Origin: Acinetobacter sp. GSS19
Lineage (GTDB): Bacteria; Pseudomonadota; Gammaproteobacteria; Pseudomonadales; Moraxellaceae
Assembly: GCF_028621895.1 (NCBI RefSeq)
Contig: NZ_CP117520.1
Location: forward strand, 1,488,001 to 1,552,000
Reading direction: 5' to 3'
Length of the DNA: 64,000 nt
Shown one piece after another: positions 28,053-39,320 of this stretch; the first letter of the stretch is position 1; the number at the start of each line of letters is the position of its first letter. The position numbers were made by a program, and so were the translations under genes. The notes under the pieces were generated by a model that saw only the letters and a program-made list of their open reading frames with translations, was not told where the DNA came from and made no database searches.

Positions 28053-28439
28053 ATGAAATTCAACTGGATAAAAACGTGTGCATATGGCCTCGGATTAAGC
28101 ATGGCGTTCGTACTGAGCAGTACTCAGGCAGCCTCTACGGAAAATATTGAAGTCACTCAACAGCAAATTACTCAAGAAGAGCTGGCAGCGATTTACGTTT
28201 TGTCGGACATTTGCCCGAAATTGGTCGGTGATAACCCACAGTTCAAGCAAGGGATGGCAGCCTTAGCCGCTGAACATTTGCCACAAGAAAAAGATCCCGT
28301 TGCTGCATTAAAACAACTGAGCCAAACAGCGCAATTCGAGAAAGTCCTGAAAGAAGCTCAAAACGATGCCCAAGTGGCTGGAGATACTGAAAATAAACAA
28401 ATCTGTGAAGAGATCATGGCCTACGATCGCAAAAACTAA
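28053..28439 (+). CDS. Small secreted protein of unknown function
   Basis: A 128-aa protein that I do not recognise with confidence. A signal peptide is clear: a positively charged start, a hydrophobic core to about residue 25 and a likely cleavage after TQA-A. The mature part is mostly helical and rich in Ala, Gln and Glu, with two cysteines (in DICPKL and NKQICEEI) that could form a disulfide. AGGAATAAC precedes the ATG. A terminator follows, so it is monocistronic. It lies upstream of dacC, on the same strand but in its own unit. Confidence 0.75.
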   Translation: MKFNWIKTCAYGLGLSMAFVLSSTQAASTENIEVTQQQITQEELAAIYVLSDICPKLVGDNPQFKQGMAALAAEHLPQEKDPVAALKQLSQTAQFEKVLKEAQNDAQVAGDTENKQICEEIMAYDRKN

Positions 28440-28462
28440 ATAGTTACAATACATTCTGAAAT

Positions 28463-28495
28463 AAGCCGACTTTGCCCATAGCAGTCGGCTTTGCT
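28463..28495 (+). terminator. Terminator after the small secreted protein gene
   Basis: AAGCCGACT (28463-28471) and AGTCGGCTT (28483-28491) pair around an 11-nt loop; the T tract is interrupted (TTGCTTTG). Confidence 0.6.
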
Positions 28496-28551
28496 TTGTC
28501 CTAAAATGCTAGCTCGTTTGTGCCCCTGTACTAAGATTGGAAACACCTAGA

Positions 28552-29700
28552 ATGACCCGAAAAAGCGCCATTGCTGCATTGTTACTTATACCTAGTTTTT
28601 CTTATGCAGCAACAGTCTTATCCTCTCCACCAGAATTAAACAATAAATCATATGTGTTGATGGATTACGAGACGGGACAAATCCTGGCTGCCAAAAATGA
28701 AAATGAAAAGCTAGCCCCTGCATCGATGACCAAAATGATGACCAGTTACCTCATCGAGCAAAAATTATTAAAAGGCGAACTGACGGAAAATGAAAAAGTT
28801 CGCATGAACGAATCCGCATGGTGCCGTGGTAGCAGCACAGAGTCCTGTATGTATGTCCCATTGAATGGTACGGCAACCGTATTGGAGATGCTGCGCGGGA
28901 TTATTATTCAATCGGGTAACGATGCTTCTAAAGCCATGGCAGAGCACATTTCTGGCAATGAAGGGACTTTTGCTCATGCGATGAACCAAGAAGCAAAACG
29001 TATTGGCATGACCAATACACACTTCATGAATTCAACCGGTATGCCAGCTGAAGGTCACTACTCTACAGCGAAAGATATGGCAACACTGGCACAGCACATC
29101 ATTAAAGACAGCTCAAAATATTATCCAATCTATTCAGAAAAAGAATTTACCTTTAACGGTATCAAGCAAGGTAACCGTAATGCCCTGCTTTATACCGATC
29201 CAAGCGTGGATGGTTTAAAAACCGGTCATACTGAAGAAGCTGGTTACTGTCTGACAACATCCAGCAAACGTGGTCCAATGCGTCTGATCTCGGTGATTTT
29301 TGGTGCACCAAGCATGAATGAACGTGCTTCACAAACACGTGAACTGCTCGCTTGGGGCTACGCGAACTTTGAAACCGTTAACGTACAGCCAGCCAATCAG
29401 GTGCTTGCAAAGAGCAAAGTCTATTTTGGTAAAGAAAATGAAGTACAAATCGGTCTAGCGGAAAACTTCAACGTCACTATGCCAAAAGGCCAAGCTGACA
29501 AGATCAAAACCCAGTTGGTGGTTCAGCCTAAACTGAATGCGCCACTACAAAAAGGTCAGGTGATTGGTAAATTAGTGGCAAGCCTAGATGGTAAAGTGAT
29601 TGCTGAAAAACCACTCGTTGCCTTAAAACCAGTAGAAGAAGCCGGCTTCTTCTCACGTCTGATTGACCATATCAAGCAATTCTTCAGCAACCTGTTCTAA
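28552..29700 (+). CDS. dacC: D-alanyl-D-alanine carboxypeptidase (PBP5/6 type)
   Basis: Periplasmic, membrane-anchored DD-carboxypeptidase that trims peptidoglycan pentapeptides. It is 382 aa from the ATG 28552. A signal peptide ends near SYA-A (residue 19). The three penicillin-binding motifs are Ser58-Met-Thr-Lys61 (SMTK), SGN, and KTG in VDGLKTGHTEEAG. The C-terminal GFFSRLIDHIKQFFSNLF is an amphipathic membrane anchor, as in PBP5. The frame runs up to a TTG at 28537 but that adds an unlikely n-region. The dacC name is chosen by family habit; dacA is equally possible. Confidence 0.9.
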   Translation: MTRKSAIAALLLIPSFSYAATVLSSPPELNNKSYVLMDYETGQILAAKNENEKLAPASMTKMMTSYLIEQKLLKGELTENEKVRMNESAWCRGSSTESCMYVPLNGTATVLEMLRGIIIQSGNDASKAMAEHISGNEGTFAHAMNQEAKRIGMTNTHFMNSTGMPAEGHYSTAKDMATLAQHIIKDSSKYYPIYSEKEFTFNGIKQGNRNALLYTDPSVDGLKTGHTEEAGYCLTTSSKRGPMRLISVIFGAPSMNERASQTRELLAWGYANFETVNVQPANQVLAKSKVYFGKENEVQIGLAENFNVTMPKGQADKIKTQLVVQPKLNAPLQKGQVIGKLVASLDGKVIAEKPLVALKPVEEAGFFSRLIDHIKQFFSNLF

Positions 29701-29713
29701 ATTCAGGTCGCTG

Positions 29714-29752
29714 CAAAAAAGCATTCATATCTACGGTATGAATGCTTTTTTA
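29714..29752 (+). terminator. Terminator of dacC
   Basis: AAAAAAGCATTCATA / TATGAATGCTTTTTT form a 15-bp stem around an 8-nt loop with a T run. Confidence 0.9.
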
Positions 29753-29793
29753 TTTTATACTTTATCCCTATCTATAAAAATTCAGCTAAACCT

Positions 29794-30342
29794 ATGCAAA
29801 AGAATATCCGGCCGTACCTCGAACATCAGCCCCAAATTGATTCCAGCTGTTATATTGATGACATGTCCGTCGTAATTGGCGATGTCAAACTGGCCGAAAA
29901 TGTTTCGGTTTGGCCTTTTGCAGTCATCCGTGGGGATGTCAACAGCATTGAGATCGGCCGTAATAGCAATGTGCAAGATCATGCCATGCTGCATGTCAGC
30001 CATAAAAATGAGGTAAAACCAAATGGTTCTCCGCTCATCATCGGGGAAGATGTCACCATTGGCCACCATGTCACCTTGCATGGCTGTAGCATTGGTAATC
30101 GGGTCTTAATCGGGATCAATACTGTGGTACTCGATGACGTGATCATTGAAGACAACGTGATGATTGGTGCAGGTAGTCTGGTACCCCCACGCAAGGTATT
30201 AAAAAGCGGCTATCTGTATGTGGGAAGTCCGGTACAGCAGGTACGTCCACTGACCGAAAAAGAAATCGCCTTCTTGCCATATTCAGCCTTACATTATGTG
30301 AAGGTCATGAACCACCATAAAGACAATCAGGCTGCAGATTAA
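29794..30342 (+). CDS. Gamma-class carbonic anhydrase-like protein (YrdA family)
   Basis: A 182-aa left-handed beta-helix protein made of hexapeptide repeats (for example VIGDVKLAENVSVWPFAVIRGDVNSI in short turns). The putative zinc histidines lie in QDHAMLHVSH and TIGHHVTLHGC, as in the gamma-carbonic anhydrase/YrdA/CaiE group. Activity as a carbonic anhydrase is not established for many of these homologues. It is a single gene between dacC and the nudJ-mnmA-hflD-purB cluster. Confidence 0.87.
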   Translation: MQKNIRPYLEHQPQIDSSCYIDDMSVVIGDVKLAENVSVWPFAVIRGDVNSIEIGRNSNVQDHAMLHVSHKNEVKPNGSPLIIGEDVTIGHHVTLHGCSIGNRVLIGINTVVLDDVIIEDNVMIGAGSLVPPRKVLKSGYLYVGSPVQQVRPLTEKEIAFLPYSALHYVKVMNHHKDNQAAD

Positions 30343-30475
30343 AGATTTGCTAGTTTAGACATGTGAGCCTGATGATCAGTATTTTATCTGATATCAGGTA
30401 CCTCACGGTTAGATCGGCATAGCCATGTAGCGAGAAATTTCGTAGAATACGACTTTTATCCTATGGTGCTTTTTG

Positions 30476-30961
30476 ATGACCGCTTGGACACCCCATGTCA
30501 CTGTTGCGACTGTCGTAGAAAAAGACGGGCGTTATTTATTCGTTGAAGAACATACTGAAGGGGTGGTTCATACTGTCTTCAATCAGCCTGCAGGTCATGT
30601 GGAATGTGGGGAAACCCTGATCCAGGCCGCGATCCGCGAGACCCAAGAAGAAACTGGCCACACGGTGGAAATTGATTCCTTACTCGGGATCTATACCTAT
30701 ACACCGCCAATGTTTCCTGATCGTACCTATTACCGCTTCTGTTTTTTGGCACATAGCATTGAGTATGATGCTTCAGCTGAGCTAGACGATGGTATTACCG
30801 GCATTTGCTGGATGAGCTTAGATGAACTGCAAGCTTCAGCACGTGCGCGTAGTCCTTTGGTTATCAAAGCCATTCAAGATGCCCTAGCGGGTCAGAAATA
30901 TCCACTGTCGCTAATTTATGAGCATTTTTCTCCCTCATTAACCTCTCATTTGGATGCCTAA
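30476..30961 (+). CDS. nudJ: NUDIX hydrolase, NudJ type
   Basis: A 161-aa phosphatase of the Nudix superfamily; NudJ of E. coli hydrolyses nucleotide tri- and diphosphates and HMP-PP. The Nudix box is visible as [20 protein letters not shown] followed by TG, with all conserved Glu residues. It lies directly upstream of mnmA, its end overlapping the mnmA start by 8 bp, as in E. coli nudJ-mnmA-hflD-purB. The start is the ATG 30476; a TTG codon directly before it is not needed. Confidence 0.88.
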   Translation: MTAWTPHVTVATVVEKDGRYLFVEEHTEGVVHTVFNQPAGHVECGETLIQAAIRETQEETGHTVEIDSLLGIYTYTPPMFPDRTYYRFCFLAHSIEYDASAELDDGITGICWMSLDELQASARARSPLVIKAIQDALAGQKYPLSLIYEHFSPSLTSHLDA

Positions 30962-32099
30962 TCCTATGCAACAACGTGTCATTGTCGGTATGTCAGGTGG
31001 TGTAGATTCTTCTGTTTCTGCAGCGCTATTACTTCAACAAGGGTATCAGGTTGAAGGTCTTTTCATGAAAAACTGGGAAGAAGATGACGGCACGGAATAT
31101 TGTACAGCACTGGAAGATTTGGCCGATGCACAGGCTGTATGTGACAAACTCGGAATTAAGTTGCACACTGCAAATTTTGCCATGGAATACTGGGACCGGG
31201 TGTTTGAACATTTTCTGGCGGAATATGCAGCTGGCCGTACGCCGAACCCGGATATTCTCTGCAATAAAGAAATCAAGTTCCGTGCTTTTCTCGACCATGC
31301 GATGACACTGGGAGCAGATTTTATTGCCACAGGCCACTACGCACGTCGAGGTGAGACACTCTACAATTCGAAAGGCGAAGCCTACGCCCCTCTGCTGCGC
31401 GGTTTGGATAAAAATAAAGATCAGACCTATTTCTTGCACGCAGTACATGGTCGCGAAATCAATAAAACCCTTTTCCCTGTAGGTGAAATTGAAAAACCAC
31501 AGGTGCGTAAAATTGCCGAAGAATTAGGTTTAGTGACCGCAAAGAAAAAAGACTCAACCGGTATCTGCTTTATTGGTGAACGCCGTTTTAATGATTTCCT
31601 TAAACAATATTTACCCGCTCAACCCGGCAAGATCGTGCTAGATAATGGTCAGGAAGTGGGTGAGCATCATGGCCTGATGTATTACACCTTGGGACAGCGC
31701 GGTGGTATCGGTCTCGGTGGCATGAAAGGTGCCCAAGAAGGTGCCTGGTTTGTGCTGTATAAAGATGTTGAAGGCAATCGTCTGGTCGTTGGTCAAGGAC
31801 ATGAGCATCCGCTGATGCAAAGCACCATGCTCTGGACAGACAATGTCGACTGGGTTGCTGGAGAACAAGAAATTCCCGCGAATGGTTTACGCTGCACAGC
31901 TAAAACCCGTTACCGTCAGCCAGACCAAGCCTGCACACTGTATCGCGATACGCCAGACAGTAGCCGAATTCGTGTTGAGTTTGACGAGCCACAACGTGCC
32001 GTGACACCGGGTCAAAGCGTGGTATTTTATCAGGATGAGAGCTGTTTGGGTGGCGGGGTCATTTTACAGACCAACGCACCTAAACCGGATTTTATTTAA
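30954..32099 (+). CDS. mnmA: tRNA-specific 2-thiouridylase MnmA
   Basis: Thiolates U34 of tRNA-Lys, -Glu and -Gln, using ATP and sulfur from the Tus relay. It is 381 aa. The PP-loop is GMSGGVDSS near residues 12-20. The catalytic cysteines sit in [12 protein letters not shown] and [12 protein letters not shown]. The C-terminal [17 protein letters not shown] strand is typical. It overlaps nudJ by 8 bp and is followed 13 bp later by hflD. Two ATG codons (30954 and 30966) are possible starts with little to choose between them. Confidence 0.95.
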   Translation: MPNPMQQRVIVGMSGGVDSSVSAALLLQQGYQVEGLFMKNWEEDDGTEYCTALEDLADAQAVCDKLGIKLHTANFAMEYWDRVFEHFLAEYAAGRTPNPDILCNKEIKFRAFLDHAMTLGADFIATGHYARRGETLYNSKGEAYAPLLRGLDKNKDQTYFLHAVHGREINKTLFPVGEIEKPQVRKIAEELGLVTAKKKDSTGICFIGERRFNDFLKQYLPAQPGKIVLDNGQEVGEHHGLMYYTLGQRGGIGLGGMKGAQEGAWFVLYKDVEGNRLVVGQGHEHPLMQSTMLWTDNVDWVAGEQEIPANGLRCTAKTRYRQPDQACTLYRDTPDSSRIRVEFDEPQRAVTPGQSVVFYQDESCLGGGVILQTNAPKPDFI

Positions 32100-32112
32100 A
32101 GGAATGTCAGGC

Positions 32113-32844
32113 ATGGTTGAGCTACCTTTTCAGCAACCACCCGCTTTAAGCACACGGCAAAACCGTGCACTGGCCTTGGCTGGTGTTTTTCAGGCTGCCC
32201 AGCTCACACATATGACGGCTATGAGCGGGCGTCACAGCATTGGTGAAAGTGGCAATTTCTATTTTGAACAGTTGCTCAAAGCCAGCCTGAATATTCGCCC
32301 CACTCGCAATCATTCCACTCAAACGCTGGATTTTTTTCATCAGTTGGCTGATGTGTCCTTGGGACTTAAAACATTGGAAAGTAGTATTACCCAGCCCTTT
32401 TCGGTGATGCCCAAATCCAAATTGCCCAAACTCAGCCATGCCAAATTACCGCTTTCCTATGCGATGTCACTACTGCAACTAGAAAAAAAAGTCTACAGCA
32501 ATCCTAAATACGTTGAAATTATTGAACAATCACAGCAAAAAATTCTGAAACAGCTGTCTTTCTTCGACAATAATTATCTGCATCCAAGCATTCTTGCCAA
32601 TCTGGCACAGACCTATGTGGATACCGCCGGTCAGATCAACCCGCGGATTCTAGTCAGAGGAAATCCAGAAGCGTTTAAAGACAGCCAGCACACCAACCGG
32701 ATTCGTGCCAGCCTGTTTACTGGCTTGCAACTGGCGCATCTCTGGCGTCAGCTGGGTGGCAGCTCCTGGAACATGATTTTTAGCAAGCGTAAGCTATTGC
32801 ACGATATTCAAGATTTGGCCCGTTTGCAGTATCAGGTCATTTAA
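32113..32844 (+). CDS. hflD: High frequency lysogenization protein HflD homologue
   Basis: An all-helical peripheral membrane protein of about 243 aa, of the HflD (YcfC) family. Recognisable parts are [22 protein letters not shown] near the N-terminus (in two blocks), [18 protein letters not shown] [15 protein letters not shown], and the C-terminal [21 protein letters not shown]. Cellular function is poorly defined. The start is set at 32113 because AGGA lies nine bases upstream; the ATG at 32104 directly abuts it. Its position between mnmA and purB is the E. coli order, which is strong support. Confidence 0.9.
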   Translation: MVELPFQQPPALSTRQNRALALAGVFQAAQLTHMTAMSGRHSIGESGNFYFEQLLKASLNIRPTRNHSTQTLDFFHQLADVSLGLKTLESSITQPFSVMPKSKLPKLSHAKLPLSYAMSLLQLEKKVYSNPKYVEIIEQSQQKILKQLSFFDNNYLHPSILANLAQTYVDTAGQINPRILVRGNPEAFKDSQHTNRIRASLFTGLQLAHLWRQLGGSSWNMIFSKRKLLHDIQDLARLQYQVI

Positions 32845-32888
32845 CCATACTGCAAAGACTTTCACTTTTACCTTTATTCCATGATTAA

Positions 32889-34286
<1,398 letters not shown>

Positions 34287-34305
34287 TTGTTGACAATTCA
34301 CATTC

Positions 34306-34337
34306 AAAAAGCGAAGCTCTATGCTTCGCTTTTTTAT
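34306..34337 (+). terminator. Terminator of purB
   Basis: AAAAAGCGAAGC / GCTTCGCTTTTT stem with a TCTAT loop and a T run. Confidence 0.9.
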
Positions 34338-34362
34338 TTTTAAGAATAACTCGATAATCCCC

Positions 34363-35010
34363 ATGATCTATAAAAATTTTGGCATGGCCCATTGGGGCAG
34401 TTTAGGACTGGTACTACTGGCCTCTCTGCTTGCATCAATTCATCCACTTGAATTTGCTGCCTACCTGCTACATCAGTCTGGCACTGTGGTTATGGTGATC
34501 TTGTTAATTCTTCTGAATAAACGTTTTGGTTACAGCTTATGGGCGTTCCATCTCTACAACGTATTTTTGATCCTACACATTATCGGTGCCCATTATCTAT
34601 ATTCTTACGTTCCCTATAATGAACTATTGATCCACGAGTTCGGGTTTGATCTCGATCAATTTATGGGCTGGCCCCGCAATATGTATGATCGGCTGATTCA
34701 TTTTGGATGTGGTTTATTACTTTATCCTTTTATTTACCGCACATTTGAGGCCTGGCTACCACCGGTCAAGCCCTATGTGCTGTTTCTGCTCGCTATTCAG
34801 TTTATTATGGCCTCCAGCTTAATTTACGAGCTACTGGAATGGTGGATTGCACTGACCATGTCACCAGAAGCTGCAGAAAACTATAATGGCCAACAAGGTG
34901 ATGCGTGGGATGCCCATAAGGACATGTTCTTGGCCATTCTAGGCGGTGTGTTTTATGGCCTGCCTGCCTTATATGCTGCCCATCGTAAAAACAAACAAGT
35001 TTCTTACTAA
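34363..35010 (+). CDS. DUF2238 membrane protein (YjdF family)
   Basis: A 215-aa inner-membrane protein with about six hydrophobic helices. The conserved loops MGWPRNMYDRLIHFGCGLLL (about residues 97-116) and the acidic YELLEWWIALTMSPEAAENY with GDAWDAHKDMFLA match the DUF2238/YjdF family. Function is unknown; the conserved Asp/Glu/His residues suggest metal or proton binding (inference). The start is the ATG 34363; the frame runs further up through the purB terminator, which makes an earlier start unlikely. Confidence 0.83.
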   Translation: MIYKNFGMAHWGSLGLVLLASLLASIHPLEFAAYLLHQSGTVVMVILLILLNKRFGYSLWAFHLYNVFLILHIIGAHYLYSYVPYNELLIHEFGFDLDQFMGWPRNMYDRLIHFGCGLLLYPFIYRTFEAWLPPVKPYVLFLLAIQFIMASSLIYELLEWWIALTMSPEAAENYNGQQGDAWDAHKDMFLAILGGVFYGLPALYAAHRKNKQVSY

Positions 35011-35031
35011 ACAATTTATGACGTTCTTATA

Positions 35032-35059
35032 GAAAAAATGGGCAAATCGATTTGCCCAT
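35032..35059. terminator. Terminator between DUF2238 gene and cytochrome b gene
   Basis: ATGGGCAAATC (35038-35048) and GATTTGCCCAT (35049-35059) are perfectly complementary. A T run follows on the minus strand, and a weaker one on the plus strand. Confidence 0.75.
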
Positions 35060-35105
35060 TGTCATTTTTATCATCCTAATTTTTATATGTATGATTCAAA
35101 CACAA

Positions 35106-35720
35106 TTAACTGAGATACCAATACCAGAAAGCCATTAACCCACCTAACATCAAAGCCATACTGAACAAAGCGGTTCCTGAAAATTCCTGTCCCCAGAACA
35201 TTTTTTTTGCCCAGAATTTTTTCTGAACCCCCATATTCAACAGTAGCGATGCAATATGCAATAGCACGGCAGTTAAAAACAGGTTAGCCAGGAATTCATG
35301 TATTTCTTTTAGCGTATGATTAAAGGTATTTTCTGTAGCATAGCCAAAAATTACAGTAAAAGGTAACACCAAAAAAATCAGCAAAATACTGACCTGAAAC
35401 AGGCCGGAACTTAAGGCTTGAAGACTAGCTTGTGATATCAAATGAGCAGGTGCTTTGAAAACCCGCTGCAGAAAGTTTTTGCCGATGGTCAACCGCTTAC
35501 GCAAACCAAACGGCTGACTCACCCCAAGCATCGGTGCCAGAAATTGCCATACCAGACGCAATCCCAAACTGATCGCCAAGGTATAACCAAACATCATGTG
35601 CCAGTCATGCCAATCTTCGCTATCACCGGTCAAATAGGCAGCTAAAAAGCTCAACATAATAATGAGATGCAGAAAGCGAATTGCGCTATCCAAATGAATC
35701 TTGCTCTGCAAGGTCTGCAT
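35106..35720 (-). CDS. Cytochrome b561-type diheme membrane protein
   Basis: A 204-aa inner-membrane protein with about four to five hydrophobic helices. Histidines placed for heme binding are visible in FLHLIIMLSF, DWHDWHMMFGY, IHEFLANLF and LLHIASLLL. This matches the Ni/Fe-hydrogenase-type cytochrome b / DUF-like b561 family. No hydrogenase or cytochrome c partner gene is next to it, so the electron donor is unknown. It is monocistronic, convergent with the DUF2238 gene. Confidence 0.83.
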   Translation of the reverse strand: MQTLQSKIHLDSAIRFLHLIIMLSFLAAYLTGDSEDWHDWHMMFGYTLAISLGLRLVWQFLAPMLGVSQPFGLRKRLTIGKNFLQRVFKAPAHLISQASLQALSSGLFQVSILLIFLVLPFTVIFGYATENTFNHTLKEIHEFLANLFLTAVLLHIASLLLNMGVQKKFWAKKMFWGQEFSGTALFSMALMLGGLMAFWYWYLS

Positions 35721-35867
35721 GAATGATTCCCCCTAAATGTTATACTTATTTTACAATCTCTAACTTAATCAATGATTAAACGACAATGCATATTTTGATG
35801 AATGAACATCTATAATGCTCAAATTTAGCAAGAAATCATACATAACATCACGATAAATTATTTAAAT

Positions 35868-35895
35868 AAAAAGCACTGAGATTCAGTGCTTTTTA
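35868..35895 (-). terminator. Terminator of the SohB-like gene
   Basis: AAAGCACTGA / TCAGTGCTTT stem with a short loop (GAT-like) and T run on the minus strand, 20 bp after the stop codon. Confidence 0.8.
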
Positions 35896-35914
35896 CAAAG
35901 TCGCATCTAGCTCA

Positions 35915-36901
35915 TTAAAGCTGGCTATCACGCAACTGAACGAGACTGTGGTTAGTCTTAGTCACCTGATTAATCAACTTATCCACCAGAGTCGGGATGA
36001 CATGATCCGCCAGTTGTGCAGCCTGTAATCCGAGCTTTTCACCGAGTGTAGGCTTGCGGCGGGTACTGATCACATAAATGTCATGCTGGGCCAATAATCC
36101 GAGTAGATATTCATCTGAGGTCTGTAACTGATCCACCAAATTCAGATCCAGAGCATCCTGACCATACCAATGCTCACCAGTAGCAATCTTCTCAACATTC
36201 AATTTAGGACGGTACTTTTCAACAAAATGTTTGAACAGTCGATGTGTCTGCTGTAATTCCTGCTCGAATTTGGCCTTACCCTCTGCGGTATTTTCACCAA
36301 ACATGGTGACGGTACGCTTATATTCCCCCGCCGTGTACAGCTCAAAATCTACATGATGCTCTTTCAGCAAACGATTAAAGTTCGGCACCTGTGCCACCAC
36401 CCCAATCGAGCCTAGCACCGCAAACGGTGCAGAAAGAATCTGATTGGCGATACATGCCATCATGTAACCCCCACTCGCCGCAACTTTATCGACACAAATG
36501 GTCAAATGGAAACCGGCATCACGTAACCGCACCAATTGCGCAGCGGCTAAACCATAACCATGCACCATTCCTCCCGGGCTTTCTAGACGCACCACCACGC
36601 GGTCACGTCCGGCTTTGGCTGTAGCGAGAATCAAGGTGATTTCTTCACGCAGATTTTCAACCGCTGAAGCCTGTATATCTCCTTTAAAATCAATCACAAA
36701 AATTTTCTGGTTTTGTTTCTTGCGAAGTCTTGCCTCTTTGGCCAGCTGTTGACTTAATTGTAATAGTTCAAGTTTGGATGCTGTATTCTGTGCAATCTTT
36801 TTACGTTGCTCATTCACCCGGGCATTCAAATGAGTGACATGAAGTTCCGCTGGAAATTTAGGCAAGTGAAATAACATACCGGTACTATTCTCAAAATTCA
36901 T
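35915..36901 (-). CDS. SohB/SppA-family (S49) serine peptidase
   Basis: A 328-aa S49 peptidase. The catalytic dyad is Ser143 in KVAASGGYMM and Lys195 in AGEYKRTVT; the SPGGMVHGYG and SAPFAVLGSIGVVAQ blocks are family hallmarks. E. coli SohB has an N-terminal membrane helix; here residues 1-65 are charged and helical (ARVNEQRKKIAQNTASKL) with no membrane segment visible. The protein would thus be cytoplasmic or peripheral. It is monocistronic, between cytochrome b561 and the pst operon. Confidence 0.85.
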   Translation of the reverse strand: MNFENSTGMLFHLPKFPAELHVTHLNARVNEQRKKIAQNTASKLELLQLSQQLAKEARLRKKQNQKIFVIDFKGDIQASAVENLREEITLILATAKAGRDRVVVRLESPGGMVHGYGLAAAQLVRLRDAGFHLTICVDKVAASGGYMMACIANQILSAPFAVLGSIGVVAQVPNFNRLLKEHHVDFELYTAGEYKRTVTMFGENTAEGKAKFEQELQQTHRLFKHFVEKYRPKLNVEKIATGEHWYGQDALDLNLVDQLQTSDEYLLGLLAQHDIYVISTRRKPTLGEKLGLQAAQLADHVIPTLVDKLINQVTKTNHSLVQLRDSQL

Positions 36902-36965
36902 TTACGATCATAAAGATGAAGGCCAATCGCTTAAAATTCAATATGTTTTTTGCAATAGAGAATAA

Positions 36966-36997
36966 AAAAGCCGTTCACACTCTAGTGCAAACGGCTC
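36966..36997 (-). terminator. Terminator of the pst operon
   Basis: AGCCGTT…AACGGCT outer arms plus an inner CAC/GTG pairing, with six T on the minus strand, 20 bp after pstB. Confidence 0.75.
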
Positions 36998-37015
36998 CTT
37001 CACCGAGGAAATCGA

Positions 37016-37930
37016 TTAACCGAAACGTCCGGTAATGTACGCTTCTGTCAACTGATGATCAGGTTGAGTAAAGACTTTCTCAGTTGAGTTCACTTCAATC
37101 AAGTCACCCAAGTGGAAGTATGCTGTACGATCCGACACACGTGCAGCCTGTTGCATTGAGTGCGTCACAATCGCAATGGTGTACTGAGTGGATAATTCAG
37201 AAATCAATTCTTCGACTTTTGCTGTCGCGATTGGATCGAGTGCAGAACATGGTTCATCCATCAAAATCACTTCAGGACTCACGGCAATAGTACGCGCGAT
37301 ACACAAACGTTGTTGCTGACCACCTGAAAGACCTGTACCTGGCTGGTTCAAACGATCTTTAACTTCATCCCAAAGACCAGCTTTGCGTAAGCTGTTCTCT
37401 ACGATTTCTTCCAAATCATATTTGTCACGTGCCAAACCATGCAATTTTGGCCCATAAGCCACGTTATCAAAAATTGATTTCGGGAATGGGTTTGGTTTTT
37501 GGAACACCATACCCACTTGTGCGCGCAGCAAGACCACATCTAGATTTGGATCATAAATATCCTGGTTATCCAGCATGACTTTACCTGTCACACGACATGA
37601 ATCAATCGTGTCATTCATACGGTTTAAAGTACGCAGGAAGGTCGATTTACCACAGCCTGAAGGACCGATGAAGGCAATCACTTCATTTTGATAGATCTCT
37701 AAATCGATCCCTTTGATGGCTTCAGCTTCACCATAGTAGACATGCACATCGTTGGTACTGATTTTGACGGTTTTATCCGCATTTTTTTTGCTTGAAGTAC
37801 CAGTTTCGAATTGCGAAGTAAACGAAGTGCTTGGACGGCTTGGCTCAGTAGACTGAGAAGTAAATTGTGTATGTTCAGAATTCACAGCTTTATCCTGTTT
37901 TAAGGAATTTGTTACATCAAGAGTATTCAT
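37016..37930 (-). CDS. pstB: Phosphate ABC transporter ATP-binding protein PstB
   Basis: ATPase of the high-affinity phosphate importer PstSCAB. Walker A is [10 protein letters not shown], the signature is [12 protein letters not shown], and Walker B is [13 protein letters not shown]. It has 304 aa, about 45 more than E. coli PstB: the first ~50 residues are Ser/Thr-rich and look disordered ([19 protein letters not shown]). It follows pstA by 13 bp and closes the operon. phoU is not adjacent. Confidence 0.95.
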   Translation of the reverse strand: MNTLDVTNSLKQDKAVNSEHTQFTSQSTEPSRPSTSFTSQFETGTSSKKNADKTVKISTNDVHVYYGEAEAIKGIDLEIYQNEVIAFIGPSGCGKSTFLRTLNRMNDTIDSCRVTGKVMLDNQDIYDPNLDVVLLRAQVGMVFQKPNPFPKSIFDNVAYGPKLHGLARDKYDLEEIVENSLRKAGLWDEVKDRLNQPGTGLSGGQQQRLCIARTIAVSPEVILMDEPCSALDPIATAKVEELISELSTQYTIAIVTHSMQQAARVSDRTAYFHLGDLIEVNSTEKVFTQPDHQLTEAYITGRFG

Positions 37931-37943
37931 GGTGTGGCCTCAA

Positions 37944-39320
37944 TTACCAACGCACTTCGAATTTTTTACGTAGCCAGATGGCTAGACTGTTTAGTCCGAT
38001 CATCAAGGCAAGAAGTACAATAATCGCTGCAGCAGTACGACCTTCAAAGAAGTTACGTAGCTCGTTACCCTGCCATAAGTAGACTTGTACTGGTAAAGCA
38101 GTTGCCTGATCCATTGGAGTCGCAGGAATGCTGGCAACGAAGGCACTCATACCAATCAATAGCAGTGGCGCAGTTTCGCCCAATGCATGTGCAACACCGA
38201 TAATCGCACCCGTCATGATGCCTGGAAGTGCTAATGGCAAGACATGATGGAAAACCGTTTGTACTTTAGATGCACCAAGCCCCAAAGCCGCCTGACGGAT
38301 CGAAGGAGGTACAGCTTTTAGCGATGCACGTGTAGTAATGATCACCGTTGGAAGCGTTAATAAACTTAACACTAGACCACCCACCACGGGTGCAGACAAA
38401 GGCAAATGCATCCAGCCAATGAAGATCGCAGCACCTAGCAAACCAAAGACAATCGATGGAACAGCAGCAAGGTTATTGATGTTCACTTCAATAATATCAG
38501 TCCAGATATTTTTTGGTGCAAATTCTTCAAGATAAATCGCACTCGCAACACCAATTGGAATTGAAATCAGGATAACGATCAACATCATGAACAATGAGCC
38601 CATGAATGCACCTGCCATACCTGAAGTTGCTGGCGAACTGCGTGAATCTGGATTAGTAAAGATATTGGTGTTGAACTTGCTTTCCAAAATTCCTTTTGCT
38701 TCCAGATCATCAACTAGCTTACGAGTATCTGCATCAAGCTGTTGTTGATCATCTGGCAAGCTACGGTCAATTTTACCGCTCATCCAGACATCAACGTTGG
38801 CATCTGCAAGAAAAGTCATTTCTTTCTTTTGACCAATTAACGCAGGGTCTGCCATCACCATGTCACGTAAACGATACGCTTCAGAACTGGTATAAATGCT
38901 GTTGAGATAATCACGACGAGCTTCAAGCGTTGGATCTTTTGCAATCATGCCATTCACAATCAGTGCATCCCAATCCACCATACCCATCTTGGTTTGCCAT
39001 TCGACATAACGCGCTTGGTATTGTGCTGGGTTTTCATTGGCATTCTTGGCCGGCTGTGGGCCAGCATCAATCAGATCAGGATCGAAATATACCGGAATCG
39101 TGATGCTCGCTTGCCAGAATGCAGGCAAGCCTTTTGACATGATGCTACCAAATAATAGCGCTACGAAAAACAAGCCCACCACGACAGCGGAAAGACCAAA
39201 TAAACGGAAAGTCTTCTCTTTGCGGTGACGCTTAGCCAAAGATTTCGTGATCTTGTCTTTACGCTCTTCACGTAACTGAGCGGCATTTTGGTCCAGAAGA
39301 GATGTATTGGATGTACTCAT
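37944..39320 (-). CDS. pstA: Phosphate ABC transporter permease PstA (long form)
   Basis: Inner-membrane permease of the phosphate importer, 458 aa against 296 in E. coli. After a first helix at ~35-60, a long periplasmic stretch (~75-225, DUF3333-like) precedes the usual permease core with five helices. The EAA-type loop is RQAALGLGASKVQTVFHHVLP. It overlaps pstC by 4 bp (ATGA-type). The long periplasmic insert is shared by PstA of pseudomonads and others, and its role is unknown. Confidence 0.94.
   Translation of the reverse strand: MSTSNTSLLDQNAAQLREERKDKITKSLAKRHRKEKTFRLFGLSAVVVGLFFVALLFGSIMSKGLPAFWQASITIPVYFDPDLIDAGPQPAKNANENPAQYQARYVEWQTKMGMVDWDALIVNGMIAKDPTLEARRDYLNSIYTSSEAYRLRDMVMADPALIGQKKEMTFLADANVDVWMSGKIDRSLPDDQQQLDADTRKLVDDLEAKGILESKFNTNIFTNPDSRSSPATSGMAGAFMGSLFMMLIVILISIPIGVASAIYLEEFAPKNIWTDIIEVNINNLAAVPSIVFGLLGAAIFIGWMHLPLSAPVVGGLVLSLLTLPTVIITTRASLKAVPPSIRQAALGLGASKVQTVFHHVLPLALPGIMTGAIIGVAHALGETAPLLLIGMSAFVASIPATPMDQATALPVQVYLWQGNELRNFFEGRTAAAIIVLLALMIGLNSLAIWLRKKFEVRW

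Noticed and set aside
30357..30392. Inverted repeat CCTGAT…ATCAGG upstream of nudJ as a terminator
   Set aside because: No T run follows and the stem is interrupted; it could be chance.
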